Below are positions 19,320 to 30,420 of a DNA stretch of 64,000 nt, one piece after another (the first letter of the stretch is position 1; each line of letters opens with the position of its first letter). Origin of the DNA: Staphylococcus pasteuri (lineage in GTDB: Bacteria; Bacillota; Bacilli; Staphylococcales; Staphylococcaceae); contig NZ_RXWW01000091.1 of NCBI RefSeq assembly GCF_003970495.1, positions 1-64,000 on the forward strand, in the 5' to 3' direction. Below the pieces are notes generated by a model. It saw nothing but the letters and a program-made list of their open reading frames with translations, did no database searches and was not told the DNA's origin. The position numbers and the translations under genes were made by a program.

Positions 19320-20969
19320 TTATTCAACCGCAAATAAATATTGATATATTGGTTGTTGTCCATTATGGTTTTCAATTTCAACATCAGGATAAGTAGACTC
19401 AACCCATTCAGTTAATTGATCCGTAATTTGTTGCTTACTATCTTCTCCAGCTATAATAGTTAAAATTTCACTATCTTCACTTAACATAGCTTCTAACAAT
19501 TGCTTAGTAGCTGTATATTGATCAGCGTCACAAGTTATAATTTTATCTTCAGCAAGACCCATAAACTCATCTTTTTTGATTTCAACGCCATCAATTTTTG
19601 TATCTCTAACAGCAAATGTTACAGAACCTGATTTAACAACATCTAATGCATTGACCATATGGCTTTTATTATCTTCTAATGAAGAATCTGCATCAAACTG
19701 GAATAATGCTGCAATACCTTGTGGTACAGATTTTGTAGGGATTACTACTGCTTCTGCATCAACTATTTCAGCTGCTTGTTCACTGGCCATTAAGATATTT
19801 TTATTATTTGGTAAAATAATAGCACGTTTACATTCAGACTGTTCAATTACTTTGACAATATCTTCCGTAGATGGGTTCATTGTTTGACCACCACTAATGA
19901 TATGAGTTGCACCCATCGATTTAAATAATTCTGAGATGCCGTCACCCATAGATATAGTAATAATTGCTGTTTCAACTGTTTGAGGTGCTTCGTGTTTATG
20001 ATTGTTTGCTTCTTTTCTAATCACTTCACGATGTTGCTCTCTCATGTTTTCAACTTTAAGTTTGATTAATTCACCATATTGTTGTCCGTAATTAAATACT
20101 TGACCTGGATATTCCGTATGAACGTGAACTTTAACAATTTCATCGTCATTAATTACTAATAAGGAATCTCCAAATTCGCTCATATCTTGACGGAATTCTT
20201 CTTCTTTAAAAGGTTTCTTATCTTTACCAAAACGAACCATCATTTCAGTACAATAACCATAGACGATATCTTCAGTATTGATAACACCATGGAAATCGTG
20301 TTCATCATTTACTAAAGTATCAGTATCTAGTTTTGGTTTAGATGCTTCTATAGTTTCACCATTTAATCCTTTTAAAAATCCTTCATATACAGATAATAGA
20401 CCTTTACCACCACTATCGACAACGCCGACTTCTTTCAATACGGCAAGTAAATTAGGGGTATTATTTAATGATTTTTCAGCTGCTTCAATAGTTGATTCCA
20501 TAACTTCAATACAATCATTTGATGTTTCAGCTTTATCCACTGCTGCTTGAGCTGCGTCTTTAGCGACCGTTAAAATTGTCCCTTCAACTGGTTTCATAAC
20601 AGCTTTATACGCAGTTTCAACACCAGCCTGCAAACTAGCAGCTAATTGTTGAGCAGTAATTTCGGCTTCTGTTTCGATATTTTTACAGAATCCTCTAAAT
20701 AATTGAGATAAAATAACACCAGAATTACCTCTAGCACCCATTAATAATCCTTTAGAGAATGTTTTACCTAGTTCTCCAATGTTTTGTGATAAATTATTTT
20801 CAACTTCTTCACGACCAGAAGTGATTGTAAGATTCATATTAGTCCCTGTATCTCCATCTGGTACTGGATATACATTAAGCGAATCCACTAAATCTGCATT
20901 ATTAGATAAATTTTGTGCCCCTTGTATTATCATATCGGCAAACAATTTACCATTGATTTTGCTAATCAT
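19320..20969 (-). CDS. fakA: Fatty acid kinase catalytic subunit FakA
   Basis: FakA phosphorylates exogenous fatty acids bound to FakB proteins, feeding acyl-phosphate to PlsX/PlsY. The 549-residue protein has an N-terminal DhaL (DAK2) nucleotide domain with [14 protein letters not shown] (about 27-40) and [16 protein letters not shown], and a C-terminal DegV-like region after about residue 320. It follows the Asp23-like gene in one unit. The link to plsX and fapR, a few kilobases away, fits its role in lipid supply. No FakB gene is in the window. Confidence 0.95.
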   Translation of the reverse strand: MISKINGKLFADMIIQGAQNLSNNADLVDSLNVYPVPDGDTGTNMNLTITSGREEVENNLSQNIGELGKTFSKGLLMGARGNSGVILSQLFRGFCKNIETEAEITAQQLAASLQAGVETAYKAVMKPVEGTILTVAKDAAQAAVDKAETSNDCIEVMESTIEAAEKSLNNTPNLLAVLKEVGVVDSGGKGLLSVYEGFLKGLNGETIEASKPKLDTDTLVNDEHDFHGVINTEDIVYGYCTEMMVRFGKDKKPFKEEEFRQDMSEFGDSLLVINDDEIVKVHVHTEYPGQVFNYGQQYGELIKLKVENMREQHREVIRKEANNHKHEAPQTVETAIITISMGDGISELFKSMGATHIISGGQTMNPSTEDIVKVIEQSECKRAIILPNNKNILMASEQAAEIVDAEAVVIPTKSVPQGIAALFQFDADSSLEDNKSHMVNALDVVKSGSVTFAVRDTKIDGVEIKKDEFMGLAEDKIITCDADQYTATKQLLEAMLSEDSEILTIIAGEDSKQQITDQLTEWVESTYPDVEIENHNGQQPIYQYLFAVE

Positions 20970-20983
20970 TTCACGTTGTCCTC

Positions 20984-21358
20984 CTAAATCTTTTTGCCCG
21001 TTTGGTTTAATCTAACACCTTGTACAAAGATATTAACTGAATTCACTTTAACATTAAGTGTTGACTCTAATGTATATTTAACAGTTGACTGAACATTGTT
21101 AGCCACTTCTGAAATTTTCACACCATAACTTACTATAATATACATATCTATATCAACATTTCCGTTTTCTTCGCGTACTTTGATACCGCGTGCGTAATTG
21201 TCATGCCCTAAAATTTCAGCAATTCCATCTCTAACTTGTTGTCTAGATGACATACCAACTATGCCGTAACATTCAACAGCTTTACCGCCTACAACAGAGG
21301 CGATGACTTCATTCGAAATATCAATTTTACCGTAATCATTTGAAATTTCTAATGTCAT
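20984..21358 (-). CDS. Asp23/YloU-family alkaline-shock-like protein
   Basis: This is a 124-residue soluble protein of the Asp23 (DUF322) family, with the family segments [19 protein letters not shown] (about 17-35) and [21 protein letters not shown]. Asp23 itself is linked to cell envelope stress; this paralogue (B. subtilis YloU) always precedes the FakA homologue. It lies 14 bases before fakA and shares its promoter at 21496-21524. Its molecular role is not established. Confidence 0.9.
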   Translation of the reverse strand: MTLEISNDYGKIDISNEVIASVVGGKAVECYGIVGMSSRQQVRDGIAEILGHDNYARGIKVREENGNVDIDMYIIVSYGVKISEVANNVQSTVKYTLESTLNVKVNSVNIFVQGVRLNQTGKKI

Positions 21359-21495
21359 ATTAATATTCCTCCTGAAAAATAAAGTTATATGTTGCGATTC
21401 TCATATAATTAAGCAATCTCATTGCTAAATTTTAATAATTAATATTAGTAAATCATTTGAATTTTTAATGTTTAAATTTCATATTTCTTTACAGT

Positions 21496-21524
21496 ATCAT
21501 ACTATATTACTCCACAACTTACAA
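21496..21524 (-). promoter_or_regulatory. Promoter for the asp23-like/fakA unit
   Basis: On the minus strand TTGTAA (21519-21524) and TATGAT (21496-21501) are 17 bases apart. It lies in the 307-base divergent gap between this unit and rpmB, which otherwise holds only the rpmB promoter. Confidence 0.6.
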
Positions 21525-21582
21525 TTATATCATAAAATATCAACAGTTTGCGCCATTAAATTTTAATTTGCAGAACTAATTA

Positions 21583-21611
21583 TTGCCAATTTCGTTAAGT
21601 TATGATATCTT
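21583..21611 (+). promoter_or_regulatory. Candidate rpmB promoter
   Basis: TTGCCA (21583-21588) and TATCTT (21606-21611) are 17 bases apart, about 55 bases before the rpmB start. The -10 is a moderate match only. Confidence 0.45.
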
Positions 21612-21665
21612 AATAAAGTATATAAGTAGTGACGTGTATTTATATTTATTAAAGGAGGTACTTTC

Positions 21666-21854
21666 ATGGGTAAACAATGTTACGTAACAGGTCGTAAAGC
21701 TTCGACTGGTAATAATCGTTCACACGCTTTAAATGCGAACAAACGCAGATGGAACGCTAACCTTCAAAAAGTTAGAATTCTTGTTGACGGAAAACCTAAA
21801 AAAGTTTGGGTTTCTGCACGTGCTTTAAAATCTGGTAAAGTTACTAGAGTTTAA
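21666..21854 (+). CDS. rpmB: 50S ribosomal protein L28
   Basis: This 62-residue bL28 has the family sequence [20 protein letters not shown] and a basic C-terminus ([11 protein letters not shown]). A strong AAAGGAGGT site lies seven bases before the ATG. It has only the one CYVTG cysteine and lacks the CxxC pairs of the zinc-binding L28 form, so it is the zinc-independent form. It is a single gene, divergent from the asp23-like/fakA unit, with its own terminator. Confidence 0.98.
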   Translation: MGKQCYVTGRKASTGNNRSHALNANKRRWNANLQKVRILVDGKPKKVWVSARALKSGKVTRV

Positions 21855-21902
21855 TAAATATAATGCACTTATAAATAGTCCTTATGTGGAGGATTTATTT
21901 TA

Positions 21903-21939
21903 AAAGAACTTAAAGGAGCTTCCTTTAAGTTCTTTTTTT
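21903..21939. terminator. Terminator after rpmB
   Basis: A 14-base perfect stem (AAGAACTTAAAGGA with TCCTTTAAGTTCTT) with a three-base loop is followed by seven T on the plus strand and a shorter T run on the minus strand. It can therefore also serve thiN, which converges on rpmB. Confidence 0.92.
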
Positions 21940-22018
21940 ATGCAATCATATTTACAAGTAATAAAATAAGGGGGTACTATTTCCAAATAATTATATCTTT
22001 TTCTTTCCTATTATTCTA

Positions 22019-22669
22019 TTAGTAATCTTTGTCTTTGCTTCTCATTTGTAAAACATGTCCATGACTAATTTCAATATTGCCTCGCTCATGTTTAACTTCA
22101 TTTGAAATTGTTAACGTAGATCCCACTTCTAATTTTTCTTGTTGTAATTCATATTTAAATCCAGTTAAAGAAATAACTGGTTCACCACTCATAGGTATAA
22201 ATGAAATATAAGGATAATTTGAATTAAAATCTACTGTATAACAACCAGGTGTCAGTAATGTAATTTCATTTTGAGTATCAATAATCTTAAACTTGACCCC
22301 TTTATTAATATATTCAGGTTTTAAGAGTAATTGAATAACACCCATAAAATGATCTAAACGACCACCAGTCGCGCCATAAATATTAATCTCTTTATACCCT
22401 TCGGCGACTGCTTGTGCTACACCGAGGCCTAAATCAGTATCATCCTTTTCTGCTTTCACTGGATGTATATTTAATTGTTGGGATAAAATGTGACGTTCTT
22501 CATCGTTTACTGAATCAAAATCACCAACCGAAAATTCAGGAATAATTTGATGCTTTAAGAGAATTAAGGCACCTCTATCTATGCCGCCCCAAATATCTTC
22601 ACGGTGTTGATCAAATAAATCATTTGGAAGATTTCTATCAGAGCACATTAAATTGATTTCCATAATCAT
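22019..22669 (-). CDS. thiN: Thiamine pyrophosphokinase
   Basis: ThiN transfers pyrophosphate from ATP to thiamine, making thiamine diphosphate. The 216-residue protein shows GGIDRGAL near residue 29, the conserved SVGDFDSV (about 47-54), KDDTDLGLGVAQAV, and YGATGGRLDHF in the N-terminal catalytic domain, with a beta-rich C-terminal thiamine-binding domain. The start MIMEINLMCSDRN overlaps the rpe stop by one base; the second ATG is equally possible. It ends the rsgA-rpe-thiN unit. Confidence 0.95.
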   Translation of the reverse strand: MIMEINLMCSDRNLPNDLFDQHREDIWGGIDRGALILLKHQIIPEFSVGDFDSVNDEERHILSQQLNIHPVKAEKDDTDLGLGVAQAVAEGYKEINIYGATGGRLDHFMGVIQLLLKPEYINKGVKFKIIDTQNEITLLTPGCYTVDFNSNYPYISFIPMSGEPVISLTGFKYELQQEKLEVGSTLTISNEVKHERGNIEISHGHVLQMRSKDKDY

Positions 22670-23313
22670 CAGCCCTTTAGTTTTTGTGTAACTTCTTTAT
22701 AATCACTTTGTTTAAAGAAATATGAGCCAGTTACTAACATTGTAGCTCCATTTTTCACACAAATTTCAGCTGTTTCTGCATTGATACCGCCATCAACTTC
22801 AATATCAAATGTAAGTTGCTTTTCATTTTTTAACGTATTTAATTCTAGTATTTTATCAACACATTCTTCAATAAATGATTGACCACCAAAACCAGGGTTA
22901 ACTGTCATAATTAATACATAATCTACTACATTGATAATAGGTAGTAGCTGACTAACTGGTGTTCCTGGATTAATGACAACGCCTGCTTTTTTACCTTTGT
23001 TCTTTATTTGTTCTAGCGCTCTATGAATATGGGCAGTAGCTTCTAAATGAACAGAAATGAAATCTGCACCATGGTCTGCGAATAATTCAATATATTGTTC
23101 AGGATTTTCAATCATTAAATGGACATCTATCGGTAAATCTGTTTGTTTACGAACTGCATCTAGAATTGGAATTCCAATAGAAATATTAGGTACAAATTGA
23201 CCATCCATAACATCAAAGTGTAATCCATCAACTTGTGCATCTTCTAATTTTATTATTTCATCTTTTAAGTTTAAAAAATCAACTGATAGTAGTGAAGGTA
23301 ATACTTTAGTCAT
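22669..23313 (-). CDS. rpe: Ribulose-phosphate 3-epimerase
   Basis: Rpe interconverts ribulose-5-phosphate and xylulose-5-phosphate in the pentose phosphate pathway. The 214-residue TIM barrel has LPSLLSVDF at the start, the metal and catalytic residues in LHFDVMDGQFVPN (Asp), DVHLMI (His), and DIEVDGGIN (Asp), and MTVNPGFGGQSF for phosphate binding. It abuts the rsgA stop. This gene pair is conserved in Firmicutes. Confidence 0.97.
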   Translation of the reverse strand: MTKVLPSLLSVDFLNLKDEIIKLEDAQVDGLHFDVMDGQFVPNISIGIPILDAVRKQTDLPIDVHLMIENPEQYIELFADHGADFISVHLEATAHIHRALEQIKNKGKKAGVVINPGTPVSQLLPIINVVDYVLIMTVNPGFGGQSFIEECVDKILELNTLKNEKQLTFDIEVDGGINAETAEICVKNGATMLVTGSYFFKQSDYKEVTQKLKG

Positions 23314-24189
23314 TTAATATCGAACCTTTCTCTCTGAAATTTCATTAAATAATTGTAAATAATGTTCATATCTAAATTGTGCGATGTTTCCTTTATCTAA
23401 TTCTTCTTTGACATTACATTTTGGTTCTTTAAGATGATTACAATTACGGAATTTACATTGCTCACCGTATTGTGCAATTTCGATAAAGTAGTTTTTAATC
23501 TCATCTTTGTCAATATGATCAAAGTCAAGTGCACTAAAACCTGGCGTGTCTGCGATAAAACCACTCACCGTTTCATGCAGTTCTACATGTCTAGTAGTAT
23601 GTTTACCTCGATTAAGGGATTTTGATATATCATTAGTTTCAAGCTCAAGTTCTGGTTTAAAATGGTTTAAGAATGTCGATTTTCCAACTCCAGACTGTCC
23701 ACTTAAAACAATTAAACCTCCTCCCCATTCTTCAACTAATGTCGTTTGGTTATCATGAATACTTACAAATTGAGTTGAATAACCTATTTCTTCATAAATA
23801 GATAGATAATTATTAATTTTTTCAATTTGATTATCGTCAGCCATATCTTTTTTAGTGACTAAGATTCTTGTGTTTAACCCATATGAATGAGCAATCACTA
23901 AAAATCTATCTAATAGTTGCGTTGAAAATTGTGGCTCAACAGCACTCATTACAATAACTAATGTATCAATATTACTGACAGGTGGCCTTTTTAATTCATT
24001 ATCTCTTTCATGAACATGTTGAATATAACCTTCTGTTTCATTTTGCACATCAAAATCTACAATATCTCCAACAATGGGTGAAAATTTCTTCTTTCTAAAT
24101 AAGCCACGTGGTTTCGTATTATAGCGTGTACCGTTAACATCTACTTGATAAACGCCGCTTATCAATTTTACAATTCGACCTGTCTTCAA
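23314..24189 (-). CDS. rsgA: Ribosome small subunit GTPase RsgA (CpgA)
   Basis: RsgA is a late 30S maturation GTPase with circularly permuted motifs. The best start is the TTG at 24189 ([11 protein letters not shown] follows), because an AGAGGTG site lies six bases upstream; this gives 291 residues. The ATG at 24204 would put that site inside the gene. It has an N-terminal OB fold, the G4-like TKKD, the P-loop [23 protein letters not shown], and a zinc motif [14 protein letters not shown]. It lies after prkC with a terminator between. Confidence 0.94.
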   Translation of the reverse strand: MKTGRIVKLISGVYQVDVNGTRYNTKPRGLFRKKKFSPIVGDIVDFDVQNETEGYIQHVHERDNELKRPPVSNIDTLVIVMSAVEPQFSTQLLDRFLVIAHSYGLNTRILVTKKDMADDNQIEKINNYLSIYEEIGYSTQFVSIHDNQTTLVEEWGGGLIVLSGQSGVGKSTFLNHFKPELELETNDISKSLNRGKHTTRHVELHETVSGFIADTPGFSALDFDHIDKDEIKNYFIEIAQYGEQCKFRNCNHLKEPKCNVKEELDKGNIAQFRYEHYLQLFNEISERKVRY

Positions 24190-24264
24190 AAGGACACCTC
24201 TCATAATTATTTTACTGATAATAGTATATCAAACTCATTAATAATTATATATCTTTATAACTAT

Positions 24265-24301
24265 AAAAAATACGATGAGTCTCGTAATTGACTCATCGTA
24301 T
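24265..24301 (-). terminator. Terminator between prkC and rsgA
   Basis: A perfect twelve-base stem (ATACGATGAGTC with GACTCATCGTAT) with an eight-base loop is followed by a T run on the minus strand. It closes the kinase transcript before rsgA-rpe-thiN. Confidence 0.92.
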
Positions 24302-24329
24302 AGCACTTCATATTTTAATGAATTATTAT

Positions 24330-26342
24330 TTAGTCATCATAATCCACATCTTTATCTGCAACAATTTTGTTATCTACTCTTACAGTGTAACCAGCAGTTT
24401 TACCTTTTTCAATTTTCATAGGAATATTAATTGATTTGTCATCTTTAATTTCAAATGATTGAACTGCGCTAGAACCACTATTATCTTTATCTCTAACATA
24501 AACTTCTACTTTTTGGCTTTTTCCCTTTTTACCAGAATAAGGTACTTTCACTGATTCATTGTAATTCTTAACATCTTTATCTGAATCATCATCTGATTTA
24601 TCATCGTCGGATTCTTCGCCTTTAGAGACAACTAATGTTATTGTTGAGCCTTCATCTACTGATTTACCTTTTGGTGATTGTGAAATAATATCATTCTTTT
24701 TCACACTGTCGCTATAGGATTTTGAAACTTTTAATTTGAATCCTTTTGATTCTAATTCTTTCTTAGCAGTATCATATGATTTGTTTTCATAATCACTTAC
24801 ATATACTTGTCTAACTCCTAAAGATTCATAAATTTTGATATTATTGTCATTTAATTTCACTTTTTTATTTGCTGACACACTTTGATTAGCAATATAACCT
24901 TTAGGTGTGCTTGAACTATATGTTTGTTCAACCCCTACATCTTTAAGACCTACTTCACGCAGTTTATCGAGCGCGTCATCTTTTGATAAACCAATTACAC
25001 TTGGCATTTTAACCATTTCAGGTCCTTTTGATACTACAATATCAATTTTATCTCCACGCTCAACGCGCTCACCTTTAGCTGGTTTAGATTTAATGATTTG
25101 ATTTTCAGGGTATTTATCACTGTAATCTTTCGAAACGTCACCAAGTTTTAGATTATGATTTTTCAACATTGTTTCAGCTTGGGATTGTGTTTTACCAGTG
25201 ATATCTGGCATTTCTTCAAATTTATCACCAAACACTGCCATACTTACAAAAGAAATAAGACCGATAAGTAATAACGCAAAGATAAATGCGTATAAAAATT
25301 TCTTTTTCTTAGAACTTTTTTTGCGTGGCGGTTCATATAAATGTGTATCTTTATTTTGAGGTTGTTGATTGTCTTGGTGATCCATTATTGGAATTTGCAT
25401 TGTTTGACCAATACTTTTCTCTTTTGGTGTGTCGTCAATCTTTCTGGAAATTTCTTCTTTAGAAAAAGACATTGTTTTAGTCTTGGTTTGATCTAAAGTA
25501 TATCTTTCTTCGTTAGAACGATTTTCATGTAGTGCACTACTTAAATCATCACGCATTTGTTGAATAGTAGTATATCTATTAGCTCTATCCTTCTCAGTCG
25601 CTTTAAGTACAACGTTGCTCAAAGCTTGTGGCACTTCTTCGCGTTTATCTGTTGTTATGTTAGGAATGGAATCTTGTATATGTTTAATGGCAATGCTTAC
25701 AGCTGTTTCACCATTAAATGGTGGTTCTCCTACTAACATTTCAAATAACACGATACCTATAGAATATATATCAGTACCTTCATCGGTAGATTCACCTTTA
25801 GCTTGTTCGGGAGATAGATATTGCACAGTCCCAAGTACATGATTCGTTTGAGTTAACGATGTTTCACTTATCGCTTTTGCTATACCAAAATCAAAAATTT
25901 TCAAGGTTTTATTTTTATCAATGAGAATATTTTGTGGCTTTATATCTCTATGTACGATTCTATTGTCATGTGCATGTTTAATGCCTTCTAGAATTTGTTG
26001 AGTAAATTGTACTGCAGTTTCTAAACTTAAGGGTCCATGGTTCTCAATATACTCAGCAAGTGTGGGCCCTTCAATATACTCCATTACTAAAAAGTAACAA
26101 TCATCTTCTTCAGCGACATCAAAAATGGTAACAATATTTTTATGTGATAATTGTGATGAATTATGAACTTCTCTTTCAAAGCGACGTAATGTCTCTTCTT
26201 TCTCCCTTGGTGGGATTGAAATAGCTTTAATTGCAACCTTACGCTTCAGAATTAAATCTTCAGCTAGATAAACAATGCTCATTCCACCGCCACCAAGCTT
26301 ATCAATGACTTTATAGCGCTCATTAATCAGTTTATTTATCAT
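24330..26342 (-). CDS. prkC: PASTA-domain Ser/Thr protein kinase PrkC (Stk1/PknB)
   Basis: This membrane kinase senses cell-wall fragments and controls growth, division and beta-lactam tolerance. The 670 residues have a kinase domain (about 10-270) with GGGGMSIVYLAED, the catalytic HRDIKPQN, DFG and an activation loop rich in Thr (TSLTQTNHVLGT). A charged juxtamembrane region follows, then a transmembrane helix (about 345-367), three PASTA repeats (starting at MPDITGK, MPSVIGL and VYVSDYE), and an acidic linker and terminal domain. Its ATG overlaps the stp stop (ATGA), pairing kinase with phosphatase. Confidence 0.97.
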   Translation of the reverse strand: MINKLINERYKVIDKLGGGGMSIVYLAEDLILKRKVAIKAISIPPREKEETLRRFEREVHNSSQLSHKNIVTIFDVAEEDDCYFLVMEYIEGPTLAEYIENHGPLSLETAVQFTQQILEGIKHAHDNRIVHRDIKPQNILIDKNKTLKIFDFGIAKAISETSLTQTNHVLGTVQYLSPEQAKGESTDEGTDIYSIGIVLFEMLVGEPPFNGETAVSIAIKHIQDSIPNITTDKREEVPQALSNVVLKATEKDRANRYTTIQQMRDDLSSALHENRSNEERYTLDQTKTKTMSFSKEEISRKIDDTPKEKSIGQTMQIPIMDHQDNQQPQNKDTHLYEPPRKKSSKKKKFLYAFIFALLLIGLISFVSMAVFGDKFEEMPDITGKTQSQAETMLKNHNLKLGDVSKDYSDKYPENQIIKSKPAKGERVERGDKIDIVVSKGPEMVKMPSVIGLSKDDALDKLREVGLKDVGVEQTYSSSTPKGYIANQSVSANKKVKLNDNNIKIYESLGVRQVYVSDYENKSYDTAKKELESKGFKLKVSKSYSDSVKKNDIISQSPKGKSVDEGSTITLVVSKGEESDDDKSDDDSDKDVKNYNESVKVPYSGKKGKSQKVEVYVRDKDNSGSSAVQSFEIKDDKSINIPMKIEKGKTAGYTVRVDNKIVADKDVDYDD

Positions 26343-27082
26343 ACTCTATCACCCTCGATAGCAGATAATATAAAACTTATATTATCTCTAGATTCGTGGG
26401 CGAATGCTAAACGCATAAGGCTCTCACCATGATCTTCTAAAGAAGCTTCTTGTTTTAATTCTTCTTGAATCTCATAATTTCTAACATAATCTGTTAGTCC
26501 GTCAGAATTAAGTAATAAATAATCATAAAAGTTTAAGCGCTTAATAAATAAATCTGGAGACACACGTTTATCTGTTCCCATTACTTTAGTAATGATATTT
26601 CTTTGAGGATGATGGTATGCCTCTTCTTCTGTAATTTGACCTGTCATTACTAAATGATTCACAAAAGAATGGTCACTAGTAATTTGATCAATTTGCCTAC
26701 TATTTATAACGTAAGCTCGAGAATCTCCAACATTAGCAATAACAACTACTTTATCGAATACTAATGCACAAACACAAGTCGTACCCATACCGTGGTAATC
26801 AGGGTTTTCTTGAGCATAATTATAAAGATCAAAATTAATTGCTTTAATGTTCGTACTCAACCATTCTTCAGCTTGATGTTCTTCGATTAAATTTTCCGCT
26901 TCAAAGCGTTTTTGTAGTTCATAAGTAACAAACTGACTTGCAATTTCACCAGCTCTATGACCACCCATACCGTCACACAACACTAACATTTGTTGACTAG
27001 TTTGGTTATAAAATATACCGCCTGCGTCCTCGTTCTTATCTCTATGTTGTCCAGTATCAGTGAAAAATTGTGCATTTAGCAT
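26339..27082 (-). CDS. stp: PP2C-type Ser/Thr phosphatase Stp
   Basis: Stp reverses PrkC phosphorylation. The ATG at 27082 (MLNAQFFTDTGQHRDKNED) has a GAGGTAAG site and gives 247 residues, the usual size; the frame's extra upstream residues fall in rlmN. PP2C motifs are complete: TDTGQHRDKNED, LCDGMGGHRAG with metal-binding Asp-Gly, NVGDSRAYVI, and LLNSDGLTDYV. The gene lies five bases after rlmN and overlaps prkC by four. Confidence 0.96.
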   Translation of the reverse strand: MLNAQFFTDTGQHRDKNEDAGGIFYNQTSQQMLVLCDGMGGHRAGEIASQFVTYELQKRFEAENLIEEHQAEEWLSTNIKAINFDLYNYAQENPDYHGMGTTCVCALVFDKVVVIANVGDSRAYVINSRQIDQITSDHSFVNHLVMTGQITEEEAYHHPQRNIITKVMGTDKRVSPDLFIKRLNFYDYLLLNSDGLTDYVRNYEIQEELKQEASLEDHGESLMRLAFAHESRDNISFILSAIEGDRV

Positions 27083-27087
27083 TGCTC

Positions 27088-28182
27088 TTACCTCGTTTCT
27101 ACTTGTCGTTCCTTCGCTCTTAATTGACCACATGCTGCATCAATATCTGATCCTTGTTCACGTCTTATTGTAGCATTGATACCTAATCGTTTTAACTCTT
27201 TTTCAAATTTAAAAATATCATCTTTAGGTGTTTTGACATAGTTTCTTTCTGGAACATGGTTAACTGGAATTAAATTGACGTGACAATTTAATCCTTTAAT
27301 AAGATGAGCTAAATCTCTAGCATGTTCTAATTGATCATTTACACCGCCAAACAAACCATATTCAAATGTAATACGACGATTTGTTTTTTCTTGATAGTAT
27401 TCAATAGCTTCCATTAATTTTTCAACATTATAGGCACGGTTTATAGGCATTAATCTTGAACGAATTTCATCTTTTGCACCATGTAAACTTACTGCAAAAT
27501 TAATTTGGATATCTTCATCAGCAAAGTCATAAATTCTTGGAATAATTCCTGAAGTAGATACTGTGATATGTCTTGCACCGATATTTAAACTATTATCGTC
27601 ATTTACAATACGTAAAAAGTCCATCATTTCATCATAATTTTCGAATGGTTCGCCAATACCCATAATAACAATTTGCGATACACGTTCATCTGTTTCGTCT
27701 AGTGCTTTTTGTACTGTTAATACTTGAGATACAATCTCTCCTGCTTCTAAATTACGTTTTAATCCGCCTAATGTTGAAGCACAAAATGTACAACCAATAC
27801 GGCAACCAACTTGTGTTGTTACGCAAACTGAATTTCCATATTCATGTCGCATTAATACAGTTTCAATTGTATAGCCATCTTGTAATTCGAACAAGAATTT
27901 GATTGTGCCGTCTCTACTTTCTTGTTTAACAACAGTCGTTAACGTTGTCATTGCAAAGTTGTCTTTTAATAGTTGACGTAAATCTTTTGAAAGATTTGTC
28001 ATTTCATCAATGCTATCAACACGTTTTTGATATAACCATTCAAAAATTTGTTTTGCTCTAAATTTCTGTTGACCGTGTTCAATTAACCAGTCTTGCATTT
28101 CATCGTATCTTAAAGAGTAAATAGACTGCTTCTCAAAATCAGGAAGGAATTTATTTTTCTTTTTCTTTTTTTCAGTAATCAT
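27088..28182 (-). CDS. rlmN: Dual-specificity 23S rRNA/tRNA adenine-C2 methyltransferase RlmN
   Basis: RlmN is a radical SAM enzyme making m2A2503 in 23S rRNA and m2A37 in tRNA. I start it at ATG 28182 ([12 protein letters not shown]), with an AAAGGA site in the end of rsmB; this gives 364 residues. The three cluster cysteines are in [24 protein letters not shown] and the late cysteine in [10 protein letters not shown], needed for catalysis, are visible. It starts one base after rsmB stops. Confidence 0.96.
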   Translation of the reverse strand: MITEKKKKKNKFLPDFEKQSIYSLRYDEMQDWLIEHGQQKFRAKQIFEWLYQKRVDSIDEMTNLSKDLRQLLKDNFAMTTLTTVVKQESRDGTIKFLFELQDGYTIETVLMRHEYGNSVCVTTQVGCRIGCTFCASTLGGLKRNLEAGEIVSQVLTVQKALDETDERVSQIVIMGIGEPFENYDEMMDFLRIVNDDNSLNIGARHITVSTSGIIPRIYDFADEDIQINFAVSLHGAKDEIRSRLMPINRAYNVEKLMEAIEYYQEKTNRRITFEYGLFGGVNDQLEHARDLAHLIKGLNCHVNLIPVNHVPERNYVKTPKDDIFKFEKELKRLGINATIRREQGSDIDAACGQLRAKERQVETR

Positions 28183-28183
28183 A

Positions 28184-29491
28184 TTAACTTTCCTTTCTTT
28201 TAATTCTAGCGATAAAGAATCCATCTGAATGATAGTCTTGGGGGAAGACTTGTAATGTTTTAACCATTTCACCAGTTGTTGGGTGTTGGAATGGTTCAAA
28301 TTCAAAATCATCGTTTTGTTTTAAGAATGTATACACTACATTTTCATTTTCCATTTGTTCTATTGTACAAGTTGAATAAACAATTGAACCTCCAGGTTTT
28401 ACGTTATGTTTTACATTCTCCAATATTTGTAATTGTAATTCAACTAGTGATTGAATTGTATTTTTCGACTGACTATATTTAATTTCAGGTTTATGTCGTA
28501 ATACACCGAAACCGCTACATGGAGCATCCACTAAAATTTTGTCATATTGATTTTCATAGGGTTCTGTTGCATCGTGTTGAAAGGCTTTAATATTTTTAAG
28601 TCTTAATTTTCTTATATTGAAATCAATGAGTTTTATTTTATGATCATGTATATCTGTCGCATCAACATGCCCTTCTGGAGATAAAATTTCAGCGATGTGA
28701 CACGCTTTACCTCCAGGTGCACTACATGCATCTAATACAGAATCATTTCTATCTAAATCCATGATATGCGCTACAAACATGGAACTTTTATCTTGAATTG
28801 ATACTAAACCATCTTTAAAAGCTCTTGAGTTCACAATTGGTTTTCCAGAAATGTGAAGACAGAAAGGTAAAACGTCATCTTTCTTTACTGTATACTCTTC
28901 TTTTTCTAACGCACTTATAATGTTATCAATCGATCCTCTTGTTATATTAGCTCTTACAGTAGTAGCTACTGGTTCTAAAAATGATTGTGCAATTGTCTCT
29001 GTTTGTTCCAATCCGTAATGTGTTACCCAATGGTCAACTAACCACTTAGGTAAACTATATTGAATAGCAATTCTTTTTTTATCATCTTGGATATCATTTA
29101 TATCTGGTAATTCACTTCTCATAATTGTACGTAGTATACCGTTAACCACATTTCCGGTATAATAACCGCCTTCTTCTTTGGCAATTTCCACCGCTTCATT
29201 AATGATTGCGTGATCAGGTACTTTATCTAAGTATACATATTGATAAATACTCATCCAAAGTAATTCACGTACCCAACCTTTGATTTTTGTTTTTAAAAAT
29301 GGTTTCAAATAAAAATCTAAAGTATATTTACGTTTTACTGTACCGTATACAAGTTCAGTGAATAATCCTTTATCTAAATCACTAATTTCATATGTTGATA
29401 GTACTTCATTAATTTCTAAGTTACTATAGGCACCTTCATCTAATATTGCTTGTATTGTCTCAAAAGCGAGACCTCTTATCGAATTTGTCAT
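28184..29491 (-). CDS. rsmB: 16S rRNA (cytosine-967-C5)-methyltransferase
   Basis: RsmB methylates C967 of 16S rRNA. The 435-residue protein has an N-terminal NusB-like RNA-binding domain (about 1-140) and a C-terminal methyltransferase with the AdoMet loop [26 protein letters not shown] and the nucleophilic cysteine in [11 protein letters not shown]. Its ATG overlaps the fmt stop by four bases (ATGA). Position in fmt-rsmB-rlmN-stp-prkC is standard. Confidence 0.96.
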   Translation of the reverse strand: MTNSIRGLAFETIQAILDEGAYSNLEINEVLSTYEISDLDKGLFTELVYGTVKRKYTLDFYLKPFLKTKIKGWVRELLWMSIYQYVYLDKVPDHAIINEAVEIAKEEGGYYTGNVVNGILRTIMRSELPDINDIQDDKKRIAIQYSLPKWLVDHWVTHYGLEQTETIAQSFLEPVATTVRANITRGSIDNIISALEKEEYTVKKDDVLPFCLHISGKPIVNSRAFKDGLVSIQDKSSMFVAHIMDLDRNDSVLDACSAPGGKACHIAEILSPEGHVDATDIHDHKIKLIDFNIRKLRLKNIKAFQHDATEPYENQYDKILVDAPCSGFGVLRHKPEIKYSQSKNTIQSLVELQLQILENVKHNVKPGGSIVYSTCTIEQMENENVVYTFLKQNDDFEFEPFQHPTTGEMVKTLQVFPQDYHSDGFFIARIKRKES

Positions 29492-30420
29492 ACTAATTTC
29501 TTCCCAACTAGTGATTCTTGAACACCACTTAAATAATTTGCTACTTGCATACGTTTTTTACCGGCTAATTGAATATCAGTTAAAGCAATACATTCCTCTG
29601 AGGCAGTTGCAACTATAATTGCTTTCTTAGTCGTATCTACAATAGTGCCTGGTTCACCTTTTTTACCTGATACGATATGTGCACCATAAATTTTTAAATT
29701 TTTGTCATCCATAATAGTATAGGCAACTGGCCATGGTGATAGACCTCTTATATGATTGTGTATCTCTTGTGCACTACAATTCCAATCGATTTTTTCATCT
29801 TCACGACTAATATTTGAAGCAAATGAAGCTTGACTATCATCTTGTTCTACACTGTCATTAGTACCATTTAAAATTGAAGGTAATGTTTCTTTTAATAAAT
29901 CAGCACCTAAAAAACTCAACTTATCATGCATTGAACCCACATTATCATCTTGTTCTATGTCGATAGCTCGTTGTGAGATAATATTTCCTGCATCTAGTTT
30001 TTTCACCATATACATAATCGTTATACCTGTTTCTTTTTCACCGTCTATAATCGCTTGATGTATTGGTGCGCCACCTCGATATTTAGGTAACAATGAAGCA
30101 TGTACGTTTATTGCCCCTAGTTTAGGTGTATTCAATAATTGTTCTGGTAAGATTTGGCCAAATGCAGCTGTTACGATAAGATCTGAATCCATGTTTAATA
30201 ATGTTTGTAATTCCTCAGATCCTTTTATTTTCTCAGGTTGATATACTGGAATATTATGTTCTACCGCTACTTTTTTTACAGGCGGTGGTGTCATAACGCG
30301 TTTTCTACCTACTGGTCTGTCTGGTTGAGTTACTACTGCAATAACTTCATGCTCTGCAATAAGCATTTCTAATACTTTAGTTGAGAAATCTGGTGTTCCC
30401 ATAAAAATTATTTTACTCAT
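29488..30420 (-). CDS. fmt: Methionyl-tRNA formyltransferase
   Basis: Fmt formylates initiator Met-tRNA with 10-formyl-THF. The start [13 protein letters not shown] at 30420 gives 310 residues; longer forms run into the preceding gene. Motifs are GTPDF, the 10-formyl-THF site [18 protein letters not shown] with catalytic Asn/His, and a C-terminal OB-like tRNA-binding domain from about residue 205. It overlaps the preceding deformylase-like gene by eight bases. Confidence 0.96.
   Translation of the reverse strand: MSKIIFMGTPDFSTKVLEMLIAEHEVIAVVTQPDRPVGRKRVMTPPPVKKVAVEHNIPVYQPEKIKGSEELQTLLNMDSDLIVTAAFGQILPEQLLNTPKLGAINVHASLLPKYRGGAPIHQAIIDGEKETGITIMYMVKKLDAGNIISQRAIDIEQDDNVGSMHDKLSFLGADLLKETLPSILNGTNDSVEQDDSQASFASNISREDEKIDWNCSAQEIHNHIRGLSPWPVAYTIMDDKNLKIYGAHIVSGKKGEPGTIVDTTKKAIIVATASEECIALTDIQLAGKKRMQVANYLSGVQESLVGKKLV

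Noticed and set aside
24190-24204. ATG start for RsgA at 24204
   Set aside because: The AGAGGTG site lies after this ATG and before TTG 24189, so the TTG is the likelier start, though the ATG cannot be ruled out.
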